Assembly (NCBI GenBank): GCA_039545355.1
Contig: BCJJ01000010.1
Coordinates: 1,166,889-1,230,888 of the forward strand
Direction: 5' to 3'
DNA length: 64,000 bases
Source of the DNA: Trichosporon coremiiforme
Lineage: Eukaryota > Basidiomycota > Tremellomycetes > Trichosporonales > Trichosporonaceae
The position numbers and the translations under genes are program-made. The notes below the pieces were generated by a model. It did not search any database, had not been told where the DNA came from, and saw nothing but the letters and a program-made list of their open reading frames with translations. Of this stretch, positions 10,981 to 22,461 are shown piece by piece. Numbering within the stretch: position 1 is the stretch's first letter; each line of letters begins with the position of its first letter.

Positions 10981-12274
10981 CTATCGCCTGTTCGGGTCAG
11001 AGTACACTGCGACCTCGAACTCGTCGACGAGCACCTCGCGCCCGCCGAACGAGATGCACGCGTGCTGCGAGTCGGCCTGGACCTCTGTTTCGTCAGCCAA
11101 TCCCTGCCTCCAAGAAGCTGCGCGTCCGCCACTGATTCACGAGGGGAGTCCTGCATCGCATCGCCTCCTCATGGTTCCGACTGGTGCCGACTAGCGCAGT
11201 GTACTCACTTCCGGGATGCACGCCTCCGCCGTGCTCGACACGCGCGGCCAGGAGACCCCGGCCGTCCTTCTCGCGCCCGCCCTCGATGGGCAGCCAGTTC
11301 GGGAACGACGCCGCCTGGCCCTTGCCGACGCGGATCCACTCGATACACGAGTAGTCACCGCAGAGGACCTCGAAGCCCTGGTGCGTGCGCTCCGCGCCGC
11401 CCCAGGAGACACTGATGCGGTTCTGCAGGTGTTCGCCGACCCTGTTGTCAGCTGCGATCACGGAACGATGAGCTGCGGGTGGCTCTGGCCAGATCCTGCG
11501 TCTTCCCCCCGAAGGAGAGTCTGGACAGTTAAGGCCGGAAACGAGGCTCCTCACTTGCCGAGGTGGATGCCGCCGTTGATGTACACGCGTCCCGAGAAGA
11601 GGACCTGTCCTGCCGCCTCATTACCGACGGGGATCGCGTCGACGGGGATGGGGCCGTCGACCTCCACCCACTGCCAGCGCACGAGTGGGAGGGGCGCATT
11701 GTCGCGTCCGCTGGCGGCCATGATCGCAGCGCGCCCGCGGCATCCCTCAGTCCACAGCGGCTCGTTCTCGCCATTGCGGTGGAGGTACTCGACCCAAGCG
11801 GCTTTGCGCAGCTGGTCCAACTCCTGCTCAGGCGTGAATGTCAGCGCGTTGACGCCCGAGACGCGGAAGATGCGCTTGCCCAGCAGCTCGTCCTGCAGAT
11901 TCGCCGTCTGCCATGACGCTTCAGTCTCACTCTGCAGTAGACCTGCACGCTGTGCGGGGTCCTCGCGCCGCACGAACGAGGTCACGGGCGCCATGGCGAA
12001 GGACGACGACGGGGGCGGGCCGGGCGCTCCCATCAGAGAAGAGCCGATCGGCGTCCACAGGTTCAGCGCTATTGTCGGCTGGTGTCAGCTTGAGAGAGGT
12101 GAGAAGCCGTACCTCGCGGTTGAAAGGTCCAGACGTGTGCGGCTTTTCGCACTTCCACACCGAGCCGGCCCACCACACCAGGTTCCCGGGCTGGTAGTAG
12201 TTTCCCGCCTGCCAGAAGGCAGGTGTGGGCGGCTGCCCGTGCGGAGACTGGAAGGCGTGCTGTCTGTCGCCCAT
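10981..12274 (-). CDS. chitin-binding-like module plus DM9/DUF3421 domain protein
   Basis: Function unknown; probably a carbohydrate-binding protein. Minus-strand exons 12274-12113, 12078-11555, 11441-11209 and 11084-10981 give 340 residues and a clean TAG. Residues about 19-54 have the CBM5/12-like pattern FWQAGNYYQPGNLVWWAG, then WKCEKPHTS and, across intron 1, ALNLWTPIG. Residues about 195-340 match the DM9/DUF3421 pattern: GPIPVDAIPVGNEAAGQVLF, ISVSWGGAERTHQGFEVL, VHPGK, then ACISFGGREVLVDEFEVAVY. No signal peptide is present, so a cytosolic or unconventionally secreted protein is likely. A 5' UTR intron (12275-12322, GTAAGCTG to GCTAACCCCAG) ends exactly before the ATG. DM9 proteins in animals bind mannose or microbial surfaces; here that is only analogy. 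Confidence 0.82.
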
Positions 12275-12322
12275 CTGGGGTTAGCTAGCGTCTTCATGCT
12301 GGGTCGACAATCGACAGCTTAC

Positions 12323-12739
12323 GGTTTGGTGGATGTGGATGTTGTTGACGCGACGGCGACGGGTGGAGGTGATCGGGACGATGACGTTGTAACGCGGCAA
12401 GGATTAGTTCCGCGTCGCGGATGTGTTGGCGGAGGTGAGGCTAGGTCGTGTTACGAACGCTTCTCCGCACCAGCAAGTGGTCCATGCACAGCATGCATTG
12501 CCCGGTGCTGTCCCTGCGCATGCTCGCCCAGTGCCGAGGTATACCCATTACATGCGATGAAATCATCTATAGGCACAGCTACTTGACACCCTTATCGTCC
12601 TCGGTCCTCGCCACATCCACCACCTCACCTCCACCCACTGGAGACCAAAGTTGAAAGTCAGAAACACGTTCGCGATAGATACATTGAGACAGGAAGGTGC
12701 TGAAGCTGAAGCATGCATGAACGTCGAGTCGCAATTTGC
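12323..12739. other. intergenic, 3' end of the ligase gene and promoter of the DM9 gene
   Basis: About 420 bases between two tandem minus-strand genes. The part next to 12322 is the probable first non-coding exon and promoter of the DM9-domain gene. No further gene is seen. Confidence 0.5.
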
Positions 12740-14721
12740 TTACGCGAGCTCGAGGTACCTCCGGACTGTATGGTCAGCCAAGCGGCAGTGGCAGTACAGC
12801 TGCAGTACTCACGCTCCCAGTCAGTGACGGCGCGGGCAAACTGCTCGAGCTCGACCTCGCGGGTGCCGCCGAAGTGGTCGACGAAAAAGTCACCAAACAC
12901 CTCGCGCGCAATGCTGTCCTTGGCCATGAAGGCCTCAGTTGCACGTTCGAGCGTGATGGGCAGGTGCGTGATCGTGTCGCGGGTGACGCCCGGGGCTCCG
13001 ATCGGGCCGTACGGCAGCGGCGTCTTGTTCTTGATTCCGCGCAGGCCGAGCGCGTAGATGGCAGCAATCGCGTAGTGCGTGTTCATCTGGACGCCGTTAG
13101 CTTGTCGCCTGCACCGAAGCTAGGACAGCAGGGGTTACTCACGTCAGCACCAGGAATGCGGACCTCGAAGCGAGTGGCGGAGGGTTTGACGCCGGGAGCG
13201 GAGAGGATGCGGATCGACGCGGCGCGGGAGTCATAGCCGTAAGATGCAGTGTCGGGGGCCCAGTATTGCTGCCTGTCAGTTCGAGTACGTTAATGACTTA
13301 ACTCACCTCGCCGCCGAGCAGACGCTTATACGAGTTGATCGTCGGGCACATGAGCGGGATGACTGGAGTCAGTTATATGCAAGACCAAATTAACTCACCG
13401 TCCTTAAGGCCCTCCAGCAGTCCGGCGAGGAACCACTCCGCCTCCTGGGAGATGTACTGCAGGTCCTTCCACTTGGCGTCCTTGCGCCCACCCGCCGCGG
13501 TCTCCTCCTTCGACAGGCCGAAGATGTTGCGTCCGTCCTTGTCGCGGAGCGAGACGTGGATGTGACCGGAACATCCGGAGAGCTGGCTGTCAGATGGACT
13601 CATGGTTGTGTTACCTACGTTCTCCCACGGCTTGGCCATGAACGACGGGAGCACATTGTGCTTCATGCCCATGCTCTTCGCGACGAGCTTGAACAGCAGC
13701 GCGTTGTCAGCCATACGGCCCGCGTCGGTGTACGCCAGAGCGGTCTCGAACACGCCCGGTCCAGTCTCTGTATCTGCGACGGTCAGTGAAACATTGCAGA
13801 TAAGACGCACGGTGTCCCTCGATCTCGACGCCCATCTTGGCCGAGACCTTGTAGAGGTCGTAGAAGTAGTCCTTGTTCAGGGTCGTGCGCAGAAGGGAGT
13901 ATCCGTGGTCTGAGGTCAGCTTCAATTGCAGGCTAGGCAAGGTAATACGCACTTCCGGGAGTAAGGGGGGTCAGATTCACGAAGCTCTTCGCTTCAGCAG
14001 ACTGCGCGGTTTCCGCGAACTGGAAGTACTGGGGTGTCAGCGTGCCTACGGCTGCCATCACGTACCTCGAACTCGGCTCCAGTCATGCAGTCCCATCCCA
14101 TAGCCTTAGCCTCATCCGTGACCTTCGCAAGAGCACTTCGGGGGTCGACCGGAAGCGGCTTATCATCGCCCTGGTCGTAGAAGTACACCAGGAAGAAGGG
14201 GATGTTGTCCTCCCACGGGATACGACGGTACGTCGACAGGTCGATCTGCGCGTTCAGATCACGGTAGCCGTTGCCCTTGTTCGACACCAAGAGCTCGCGC
14301 GGATAGGTAGCATCGTGCACTGATAGTCAGCCAATGTGATCGCTTATCTAGGTTGGCGCTAGGCAGTTCCGATATAGTGGACGGAATGGACGGTGTGACA
14401 CCATCCGCCCATCCGCCCACCATCTTCTCGGACCACTTCTACACCGCGAATGCATCGTTTCTCGACGTTTCTTGAGCTGCAACTTACTGTCCCACCCGTA
14501 AACTACGCCGCAGAATCCAAAGGAAGTCTCGACAGCTGAAAGAAACTTGCTCTTGGACATGATCTTGCCGCGAAGAACTCCATCCACGTCGACGCCTGGA
14601 GTCAGAATTCGGCTTCGAACGGCGCTAACTCACCGGCGACCTTGACCATCTCGTCATCTTTGAGCAGATCCACGAGCTCTGCCAGCGTGCAGGGCGCATT
14701 CGGGGTCGGAGAGGGGGGCAT
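12740..14721 (-). CDS. type I glutamine-synthetase-like amide ligase
   Basis: ATP-dependent glutamate-amine ligase of the GSI fold (GlnA/PuuA/FluG C-terminal type), not the short GSII of fungal nitrogen assimilation. Eleven minus-strand exons: 14721-14634, 14595-14488, 14319-14066, 14028-13953, 13909-13811, 13773-13619, 13582-13399, 13362-13307, 13268-13143, 13086-12813 and 12765-12740, giving 481 residues, the usual GSI length. Motifs include DVDGVLRGKIMSKSKF in the beta-grasp region, EGHHTETGPGVFETALAY, FMAKPWENLSGCSGHIHVSL, LGGEQYWAPDTASYGYDSRA and the end DWELRRYLELA. One intron uses CAG at the second of two acceptors to restore WENLSGCSGH. The last exon is only 26 nt. The amine substrate (ammonia or a polyamine) cannot be told from sequence. 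Divergent from UNG1. Confidence 0.9.
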
Positions 14722-15257
14722 GTTGTGGTAGTGAGGGGATGGATGGACACAAACGAAGGACGGTGACTCGTTCCGAAGAACCGGGGTTGGAAGCCGGCGG
14801 TCGTCTGCCAGTGCTGCCACATACCTGATTGGGCAAATCATAGATATCGATCTGCGGGGTCCCCGCTGACGCGCCCGCGCAACCTCCACTCTGAGCCCGC
14901 TTATCGCTTAAGTAGCTGAATGCATACAATGCGCCCACCCTGTGTCACAGTATGCACCGTGGTGCCGGTGGCCCATGTCTTCTTTGGATCGGAAACATCT
15001 CTGAACATATTCCGACATGCTACATCAATGCGACGCGTATGCAGTCTCGCGGACATGATTCTGACGATACGAATCTGATTGCCGAGATGGGGGTTGTCAC
15101 TGTCACATGACGCGGCGCTCAGGCTCTCGCCACCGTCGCCACCGGAAGCAAAGGAAAATCAGTGGAGGTCAACCGCGGTTGACGCGACTCTGGACATTGA
15201 ACGAGACGCGTCGAGCTCTGACCATCACCTACCCAACACACTCACTCATCAGCAGCC
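14722..15257. promoter_or_regulatory. divergent promoter of the GS-like gene and UNG1, with two ACGCGT boxes
   Basis: A 536-bp space between two divergent starts. ACGCGT, the core of the MluI cell-cycle box bound by MBF in ascomycete yeasts, occurs at 15033-15038 and 15206-15211, the second 47 bp before the UNG1 ATG. This fits G1/S control, as known for DNA-repair and replication genes in yeasts; it is inference here. Confidence 0.45.
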
Positions 15258-16946
15258 ATGCCGCCCAAGTCCATTGCATCCTACTTCAAGCCGGCTGGAG
15301 CGGCTGCGACCAAATCCAGCACGCGCGCGACGGGGAGCGCGCTGAGTGACGCAGCGAGGGACGCGATCCTGAAGGCTAAGGACCTGAACCAGGAGGTGCC
15401 GTCGCCGCGTCCCGCGAAGAAGGCCAAGATCTCCAACGAGCCGGTCACATCCAGTAAGTTGTCTTGTGTGTGGTTGGAACTGACGATAGCTCTGGGCGTC
15501 AAGGTCCCCAGGGCCACGAGTCGAGAGGAGCTGCGCAAGGCCCTCGAGAGCCACCCGGGCGTGCTGCCTCTGTTGGAGCTCGAGCTGGAGACTATGGAGG
15601 AGGAGTGGCTCCTTGCCCTCCAGGAGGAGCTGACGAAGCCCTACTTCCTTAACGTGAGGTCATATCAAGATTATGCTAAACCCTCAGCTGAAGAAGTTTG
15701 TGATGGCCGAGCAGAAGGCGAAGAAGGTCTTTCCTCCAGGTACGCTCTCACCACGGGCAAGTGCTGATTACTTTCAGCTGAGGACATCTACTCATGGTCT
15801 CGCTTCTGTCCGCTGAAGGACGTCAGGATTGTCATTGTCGGACAAGACCCGTATCACGTGAGTGGCAGCTGGGTCTCGCAGGAAGGGAGCTGACCAGCAG
15901 GGACCAGGGCAAGCTCATGTGAGTGAAGAGGACTGCAGTACCTTATCAAGGAAATGTACTCACTGACTGTAGGGCTTGGCTTTCTCCGTGAAGCGGGGTG
16001 TAGCGATCCCACCGTCTCTGCGCAACATGTACAAGGAGATGGCAACGGAGATCCCTGGGTTTGTTGCCCCCAAGCATGGGTGAGTGGGGGCCCCCTGTTA
16101 CAAGTTACCCGACATTAACAGATCACAGTGACTTGACGGAGTGGGCCAAACACGGTGTCCTCCTGCTGAACACATCGCTCACTGTGCGGGCGTCCGAGGT
16201 ATGTGCAAAGTAGAAAGATGACGAGTGCAATCGTAACAATGCGTGATCGTGTGTTTACAGCTCTGGAGAGGGGGGTGTGGACAAGTCTTGTGCTATTGGA
16301 GATTGCGCCACAAGATGAAGAGCAATGTTACCTCCAGCCCCCTTCCCCACATTCACGCGAGTGGCCGGGCAACCTTGCAGACACCTTTGCATCCCGCCGC
16401 CCGCAGCGGGCAGTGATCAAACGCAAAAGTTGCATGCAGGTCACGGCTCGACGGTCTCAACATCTGCACATCTGAGGGGACGCTGACGAGAACAGGCTGG
16501 GTCACACGCCGGCAAGGGTTGGGAGCAGTTCACGGCTGCGGTGATGAAGGTGGTAACGAGCCGGCTCGCGGGGTCTGCCTCCGGTGTTGCCGTGGCGGCT
16601 GCTACCCCTGCTGATGCTTCCCCCAGCAGCGCGAACGGGATCGTGCTCATGGCCTGGGGAGCGCATGCGCAGAAGATGATTGCACGCCTCGATACGGTGA
16701 GTTGCCGCAGCACACAGGACCGGAGCGATCGGTGTTGCACTCCGGAACGCCCGGTGCCTCCATGGAGCATATGCTGACAAGCAGAAACGACACCTCGTCC
16801 TCAAGTCCGCGCACCCGAGCCCCCTCTCCGCGAGCCGAGGCTTCTTCGGCAACGGCCACTTCGTGAAGAGCAACGCGTGGCTGCAGGAGCGCTACGGCGC
16901 CGATGGGGGTATCGATTGGAAGAGCCTGGGTGAGCCGGCACCTTAG
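15258..16946 (+). CDS. UNG1: uracil-DNA glycosylase
   Basis: Family 1 UDG that removes uracil from DNA to start base-excision repair. Nine exons: 15258-15453, 15490-15653, 15688-15739, 15778-15857, 15901-15918, 15973-16079, 16129-16198, 16496-16696 and 16785-16946, giving 349 residues. Motifs: VIVGQDPYH with the water-activating Asp, [37 protein letters not shown] and the Leu-loop [17 protein letters not shown]. The N-terminus [12 protein letters not shown] resembles a PCNA-interacting motif as in other nuclear UNGs, and KKAKI near residue 54 could be a nuclear signal. Exon 5 is an 18-nt microexon encoding GPGQAH. Intron 7 is 297 nt, far longer than its 34-55-nt neighbours. No separate mitochondrial start is seen. 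Confidence 0.95.
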
Positions 16947-19900
16947 ACTCGGACGGGCTAGTGGAGTTCGAGCATGTCAGCTGCGCGGCGACGTGTGGCT
17001 TTCGTCCATTGCCCGTCGCGGTGGCCTGCCAATGACCGCGGCCGTCGACGCGTAAGTAAGGGCGCTGGGAGTGTTGGGGATGAGGATAGAGTTGAGCGGC
17101 AAGGAATGGAATGCCCTGTATCGTCTGGTTGTGTTGTGTTTTAGTTTCTCTGGTACTTCCATGTCTTAGTCTGAGTAGGTGTATGCCTCTGTGCCTTGGC
17201 CCGGGGCGAGTCCGTAGGTTCGGAATAACGTATATTGCTCGCATGTCATGAGTAGAGCGTAGCTTGGCCTGTTTCGTTGCATCTTTTCGCTGTTCCGTAG
17301 AGCTCGTTGCAGAATGGTTGTGCACCGCTACAGTGTTTTATGGCCTTACTCGACGCCACCAACAAGGTTTCGACCTAACCGTGTTCTGCGCCCGAAACGG
17401 CAGTGCCGTGGTTCGCGGCAATTCGTTTCGGCGGTGCGCGGGTGCTGATTCCAGACGATGTTCCGACAAGATTTCCCGTCCTTGGTCCCGATATATCCCT
17501 TCGCCTCCTGTGGTCTCCATTGGTCTTCCGTGGAAGATCATGTCCCAATTCCTCCCCCGGTTCTCCCCAGTGCCCCATCCCCTCCACTTTTGTAGAATCC
17601 AGAGCTTTCCGAAGACCAAAACGTGCACAGATGAATCATTTCCAGTGGCCAGCGAAACCAAACTCTCGCCGTCCACCTCCCAGGCTCGACCCAGACTCGA
17701 GCCAGGCTCGAAACGACGCACGAAACAGCTGTACGCCGGTACACCGGGATACGGGGTAACCTTTCTCCACCTCGTGCACACCTTTAACCAACTTTGCCTT
17801 GGTCTGTTCTTCACCTTGTGTCCACCTCTGCAGGAAGGATCTGCCTAACATGACGCCCCAGGAGGGACAGGCTTCGTGACTGGTTCCGACCGGAACTACT
17901 AGGAATGTGACAGAGCCTCGAGAGTATGCTCCTCAACGACTGCCACACACATGTTGAGCTTCTTTCGTGTACCCTTCGTGGCGTCGGGACATGCTCTGAC
18001 AGGCTTGATGAAGACGGGACGCAACGAGGAGACAACGTGCCCGTCCATACTTCTCGTCACCAACGCTGCTGCACTGTGTCACAGCAGCGCTTGGCTGTCG
18101 TCAGGCAGTGACCAGCATGTCCCGACGCGATGCGATGCGCTACGGTTGTCGTCTCCCGGCCTTGTCTCCCGGTCTTTCCGGAGGCACCGAGCATGTCGTT
18201 TCGTTCTTCCGTTTCCTCCGGCGCAGTATGTCGATCGGAAGCTGCGCATGCAGTCCAACGTAGCGTGGTTCCGCTAGTGTCGCCAACAATACGCGCAGTG
18301 CGTAGCTTCGTATACAGTGCAAAGCTTCACTGGGACACGCCAATTGATGCACGCCGTTGCCTGCTGATGCGTGCTGACTGTGCTGACGCATCGGGACGTG
18401 AGCATAGAGCTAAAGTGACGGAAGAAGAGCATCAGACCGCCACGGCACTGCCGTGGCGCCGCCATACACACACCGCTCAGGCCCACATTAACTCGGCGTA
18501 CCTGTTGCAGACTTGGTGGCTGCGGTGTCACGAGGCTACGGCCGTGGATATCGCTGCCTCGTTGCCCCGAAGAGGTGAGGACAACGAGGTACACTCGCAC
18601 AAACACTGGATACCACACCGGTCACCACGCCGCAACCGCAACTGCCTCATGTACAAGACGACAGAGCTTCGAGCGAGGTCGGAAGCGAGGCCAAGCTTTC
18701 TGCCAGCCACATTCCCATGTTGCGGTTGCGGCATTTTCCTTCGCCTCCTTCTCCAACATGACAGAAGCAGCAGAAAACCTTCCGAAACAGAGATGATGAA
18801 GGAGCATTCCCAGTAATCGAAAACGTAGCGGAACGAGGTCGACCCCTCCCCATGACCTTCTTCTGGTACCAACCTCTCTGCTGCCGCGCCAGTGGGTTCC
18901 GAAACGATTAATTAATTAATGTCTCCCCCTTGCATGTACCCTCATGATGCATCAGCATGCACCTGGCAGATTGCGACCGAAGGGGTGGAATATCGTCGTC
19001 GGCTCTGATTACGTCGAGTGGACGTACGTATCGGTGTACGTGTCCCCGCGGAAGAGTGAACATGCTACAGAAGCGCAATCCAGTACACCGCACGCTCCCC
19101 GTGGATATGGTGCGACGATGATCCACAGGTGCAGGTGCGTAGTGGGGTTGCGTTTTCTGGCGGCGAGCGCGTACGGAATGGTCGTACGACGACTAGCAGA
19201 CGGGAGAGAGAAGAGCGACCACGGTCGCATCAGTTGGCCGGAGAAGGGTGTAACGCTGCCTCCTGCTTTGCTTCCAGAATGTGGGCTCGAGCTGCCGGAC
19301 AGCCTGGTTGCTGTCAGCACCTCGGAGGCTTGTGGACCAGTCGGACGCAAAGATGCTTGAGCCGGAGGAGCGGTGTGTCTCGGCAGCATTCCGCACCCAA
19401 CGACGCGAGCGAGAGGGCATGCACCGCAATGATGTTATGGGGCCGGTGGGTCGGCGAAGCCACCCAGCTTATGGGATTACGCAGAGCTTGTTCTCGCAGA
19501 GCTTGTTCTCACATGCCGGTGCAGAAGCAGAGACACCGACGCGAAGCGCGTGAGAGCACACGGCATCTCGGAGTTCAAGATTTCCAGGTCCATCGGGGAT
19601 GTATGTCTGTCGACGACAGACTGGCGGGCATGCCACACTCGCCCGCAACTTTGCGGGCCCGCAAGGTCAACTCTCTCGTACGCGAATATCCATTGCCAGC
19701 CTCGTCTGTAGGCTGTCACCATGGTCGGCGCGAGCGATGAGTGCGAAAGGGGGAGGCGCGCTGAGACCAATTGTTTGGTGACGGATCTGTCAAAGCACGG
19801 TGCGAGGACAGCATTGACCAGCCAACTGCTCCAGAAGTCGGCGATGGGTTGTCGTACGCACTCCACCGGCTGGCGACCAGGTGTTCTCCAAGTCGGGTTC

Positions 19901-22461
19901 GGTCTGTGCTATTCAACCGTGGTCGTGAGGCCAGGCCAGGCCCCACAGGAGCACTCTCTCGGCTCGGCGACGCCACACCGACCGACGATCTGCAGGGTCC
20001 AATCCTGCAATGGGTTGCCCGGGTGGCTTACTCGATGCCCCTTGGCTTACATCAGCGCCTACCGACAGCCATGCTGCAGCCTGCAGGATGCGTCGCCGAG
20101 CGCCCCGTGCACCGAGACAGGAGGCAATGGTGCGACATGCGATTTGTTCCCCCTTCTTCGGTTGTTTCCTTTGTTTCTCGATCGTCGAATCCGAAGTCCG
20201 GAGCAGAGTGTATTCGCATCTGTCCTTTTGGACTTGCTATTCTCGTCAGATCCTACCCCTACGAGGGGTACGCAGGAGCAAGCAGGGGGTCGAGGGCCGT
20301 CGAACCCTCCGCGAGAAGGTTGCAAATGGTTTCGAACGAGGGCTGGCACCAGACGCGAGAGCAGCAGCTTGACTGCTCCTTACGTGTCCTGTCAGTTGGG
20401 TACTGGTTACGGCACCAAACCATTGAGCGTGGTTAGGGTTCAGGCACAACCCAATTCGAGGCACGTTCCGTTCATGGCGAGCTGCGCCTGGTCCAGAAGG
20501 GGAATGCGAGGGGGGAACGAGGGGTTGGGAGCACACCCTTGATGCGGGATTGGGATTATGGGATGCTGGGGACGTTGGGATCGAGAATCAGTGGTAAGAG
20601 TGAGACTCGAATGAGGACACTGCACTCCTTCACCCTCGCAGACGGCTGCGCTCGGCTGGGCTGCTGGAACCTGGCTTCGCAAACGGTGCTCAACTGGCGG
20701 AGCATCATGACGGTACTCAGAGCCTATCTCACGGTGCGTGTGGCCGTTGCACGCTCATAGAGGGTCAATATCCCCCGGCAAACTTGTAATCGCAAACACT
20801 GTCCAGCACAAGCGCGAACAAGCATCAAGCTTGAGGGCAATAGGAGTGGTCGGCCGGTGCCGTCCGGCGGACCTTCGCGGAGGTTTCGGCAGCTTGTTGC
20901 AGCTGCGGCGCATGGCGGAATTTCAATTTCTTCACTTAAACTAACAGCGAAACAGAAATGTCACGGTTGATTCAGATCAGTCTCAACAAAGTCAGCCAAG
21001 AGTTTTCTGGGCGGCAAGCACAACGGATATGCTCGTGACCGGGCAAGAGCAGATCCAAAAAGGGGCGGTGGCGCATTCCCGAGAGCGCTTCCCAGATTGC
21101 AGCGCCAGCAGCTCCACATTTGGCCCGTTATGCGCGCGGCAGGCGTAATGGCAAGCCAACGGGCAACTGGGACGATAATGAAAAATGCACGGCGGTGGAC
21201 GGGGACCCTGGGCAAGCCCTTGAGGCGTGCTGTGAGGTCTGTGGTTCGCTGGCCGTGCTGGGTTCGGGGGCGCGGTCGCCAGAACGCTCCCGGTCTTAGC
21301 GATGGCTATTTTTTGACGAAAGGGTGGTCCCGTGTTGTACTTAGCCCACCGGCCCTCCGTAACCTGCACGCGTGCGTACAGCCGCGACGCCCGCCCAGGT
21401 ACCTCAAGGTACAGGTTCACGGTACGCCCGGTATCGACGTGTTCTTCGGTCTGCGCGCTTGCTCGGCCACAGCGGCGTACCCAGGATCAGGATCCTCTGA
21501 CAAACCCCAGAAATCAGACTGAGGGCTCGCACTCCCATGCTCTCGAGAGAAGCAGTTCCCGATGCCCCGTACTCTCTCTCTCTGCTGGGTAATCAGCGCA
21601 GGAGAGGACGCGAATGAAGCAAACTGTAATTCTGCTGGGCCGAAACGAAACAAGTTTACGGAGTTTCGTGCCTTTTCAGTATCCTCTGGTCAACCCTGGC
21701 TGGGGAGTAGTGCGCGTCAGAGACAATTCATGCTGGCAGGCGCTCAGGAGAGGTGACTGTCCAAGCGCTGCTGGCTGCAGTGCTGGCAATTGCACAGGGC
21801 ATCCTTGGGAAAAATCGGAACCGGCCCATGAAGCCTCACCTCACGACAGCCCTGTGGTGGTATGACTGTCCCTGGGCTGTGTCCTGGCGCCAGGAGCGGT
21901 CAGGAGTTGTTCCCAGCTCGGTCTCCCATGTTTCAACTGTGGACAGTACACGAACGACTCTGCAAAGGGGGAAAAGGCGATGGCCCGGGCAGCCGGCCGG
22001 GCAGCGCAGACAGGGTGTGGCGTTACATGTCATCAGCACGGGAGAATCGTAGTGGGCCCTTCGCGACCCGTAGAGTTTGCAGGTACGCGGCGAACCCTTA
22101 AGCTTTCCACAAACGCACGGGGGAGTGCTACGTAAGATCAACTCGCAGAGCATGCTTGCTCGGCAAGGAGGAAGAGTCCTATGCACGGCGGCGCAAGCAC
22201 ATGTGCTCTGGCAAAGCTGTTCTTGCGTCCTTGCGCCTTTGCGAAGTATTCCGATCAGAGCTGTTCGGCAAGTTATAAAGCGGCCCAGGTGTCTCTGTTC
22301 GAAAGCTTCTTCTTCACCACACCAACACCAACTCCTCTCTCCCACCCTCGTGTTCCCCTGTATTCTCCCCCTTCAGTGGACTCCAGTCTCGACTGCTTCA
22401 CTAGGGCTCCCCTCAAGTTACCCACCCGTCTTCACTCTTTACCGACAAACACAACACCAAG
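16947..22461. other. 5.5 kb gene-free region
   Basis: I find no conserved protein, RNA gene or transposon here on either strand. Open frames reach 228 codons (18130-18816) and 273 codons (19721-20542), but they are compositionally random, have no splice-supported extension and match no family I know; high GC makes such frames common. A short direct duplication (GAGCTTGTTCTC twice) lies at about 19485-19510. The right end is the promoter of the CPL1-like gene. Confidence 0.5.
22274..22280 (+). promoter_or_regulatory. TATA box of the CPL1-like gene
   Basis: TATAAAG lies 182 bp before the ATG at 22462 and is followed by a pyrimidine-rich leader ending in CACAACACCAAG just before the start, as expected for a strongly or inducibly expressed secreted-protein gene. 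Confidence 0.55.
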
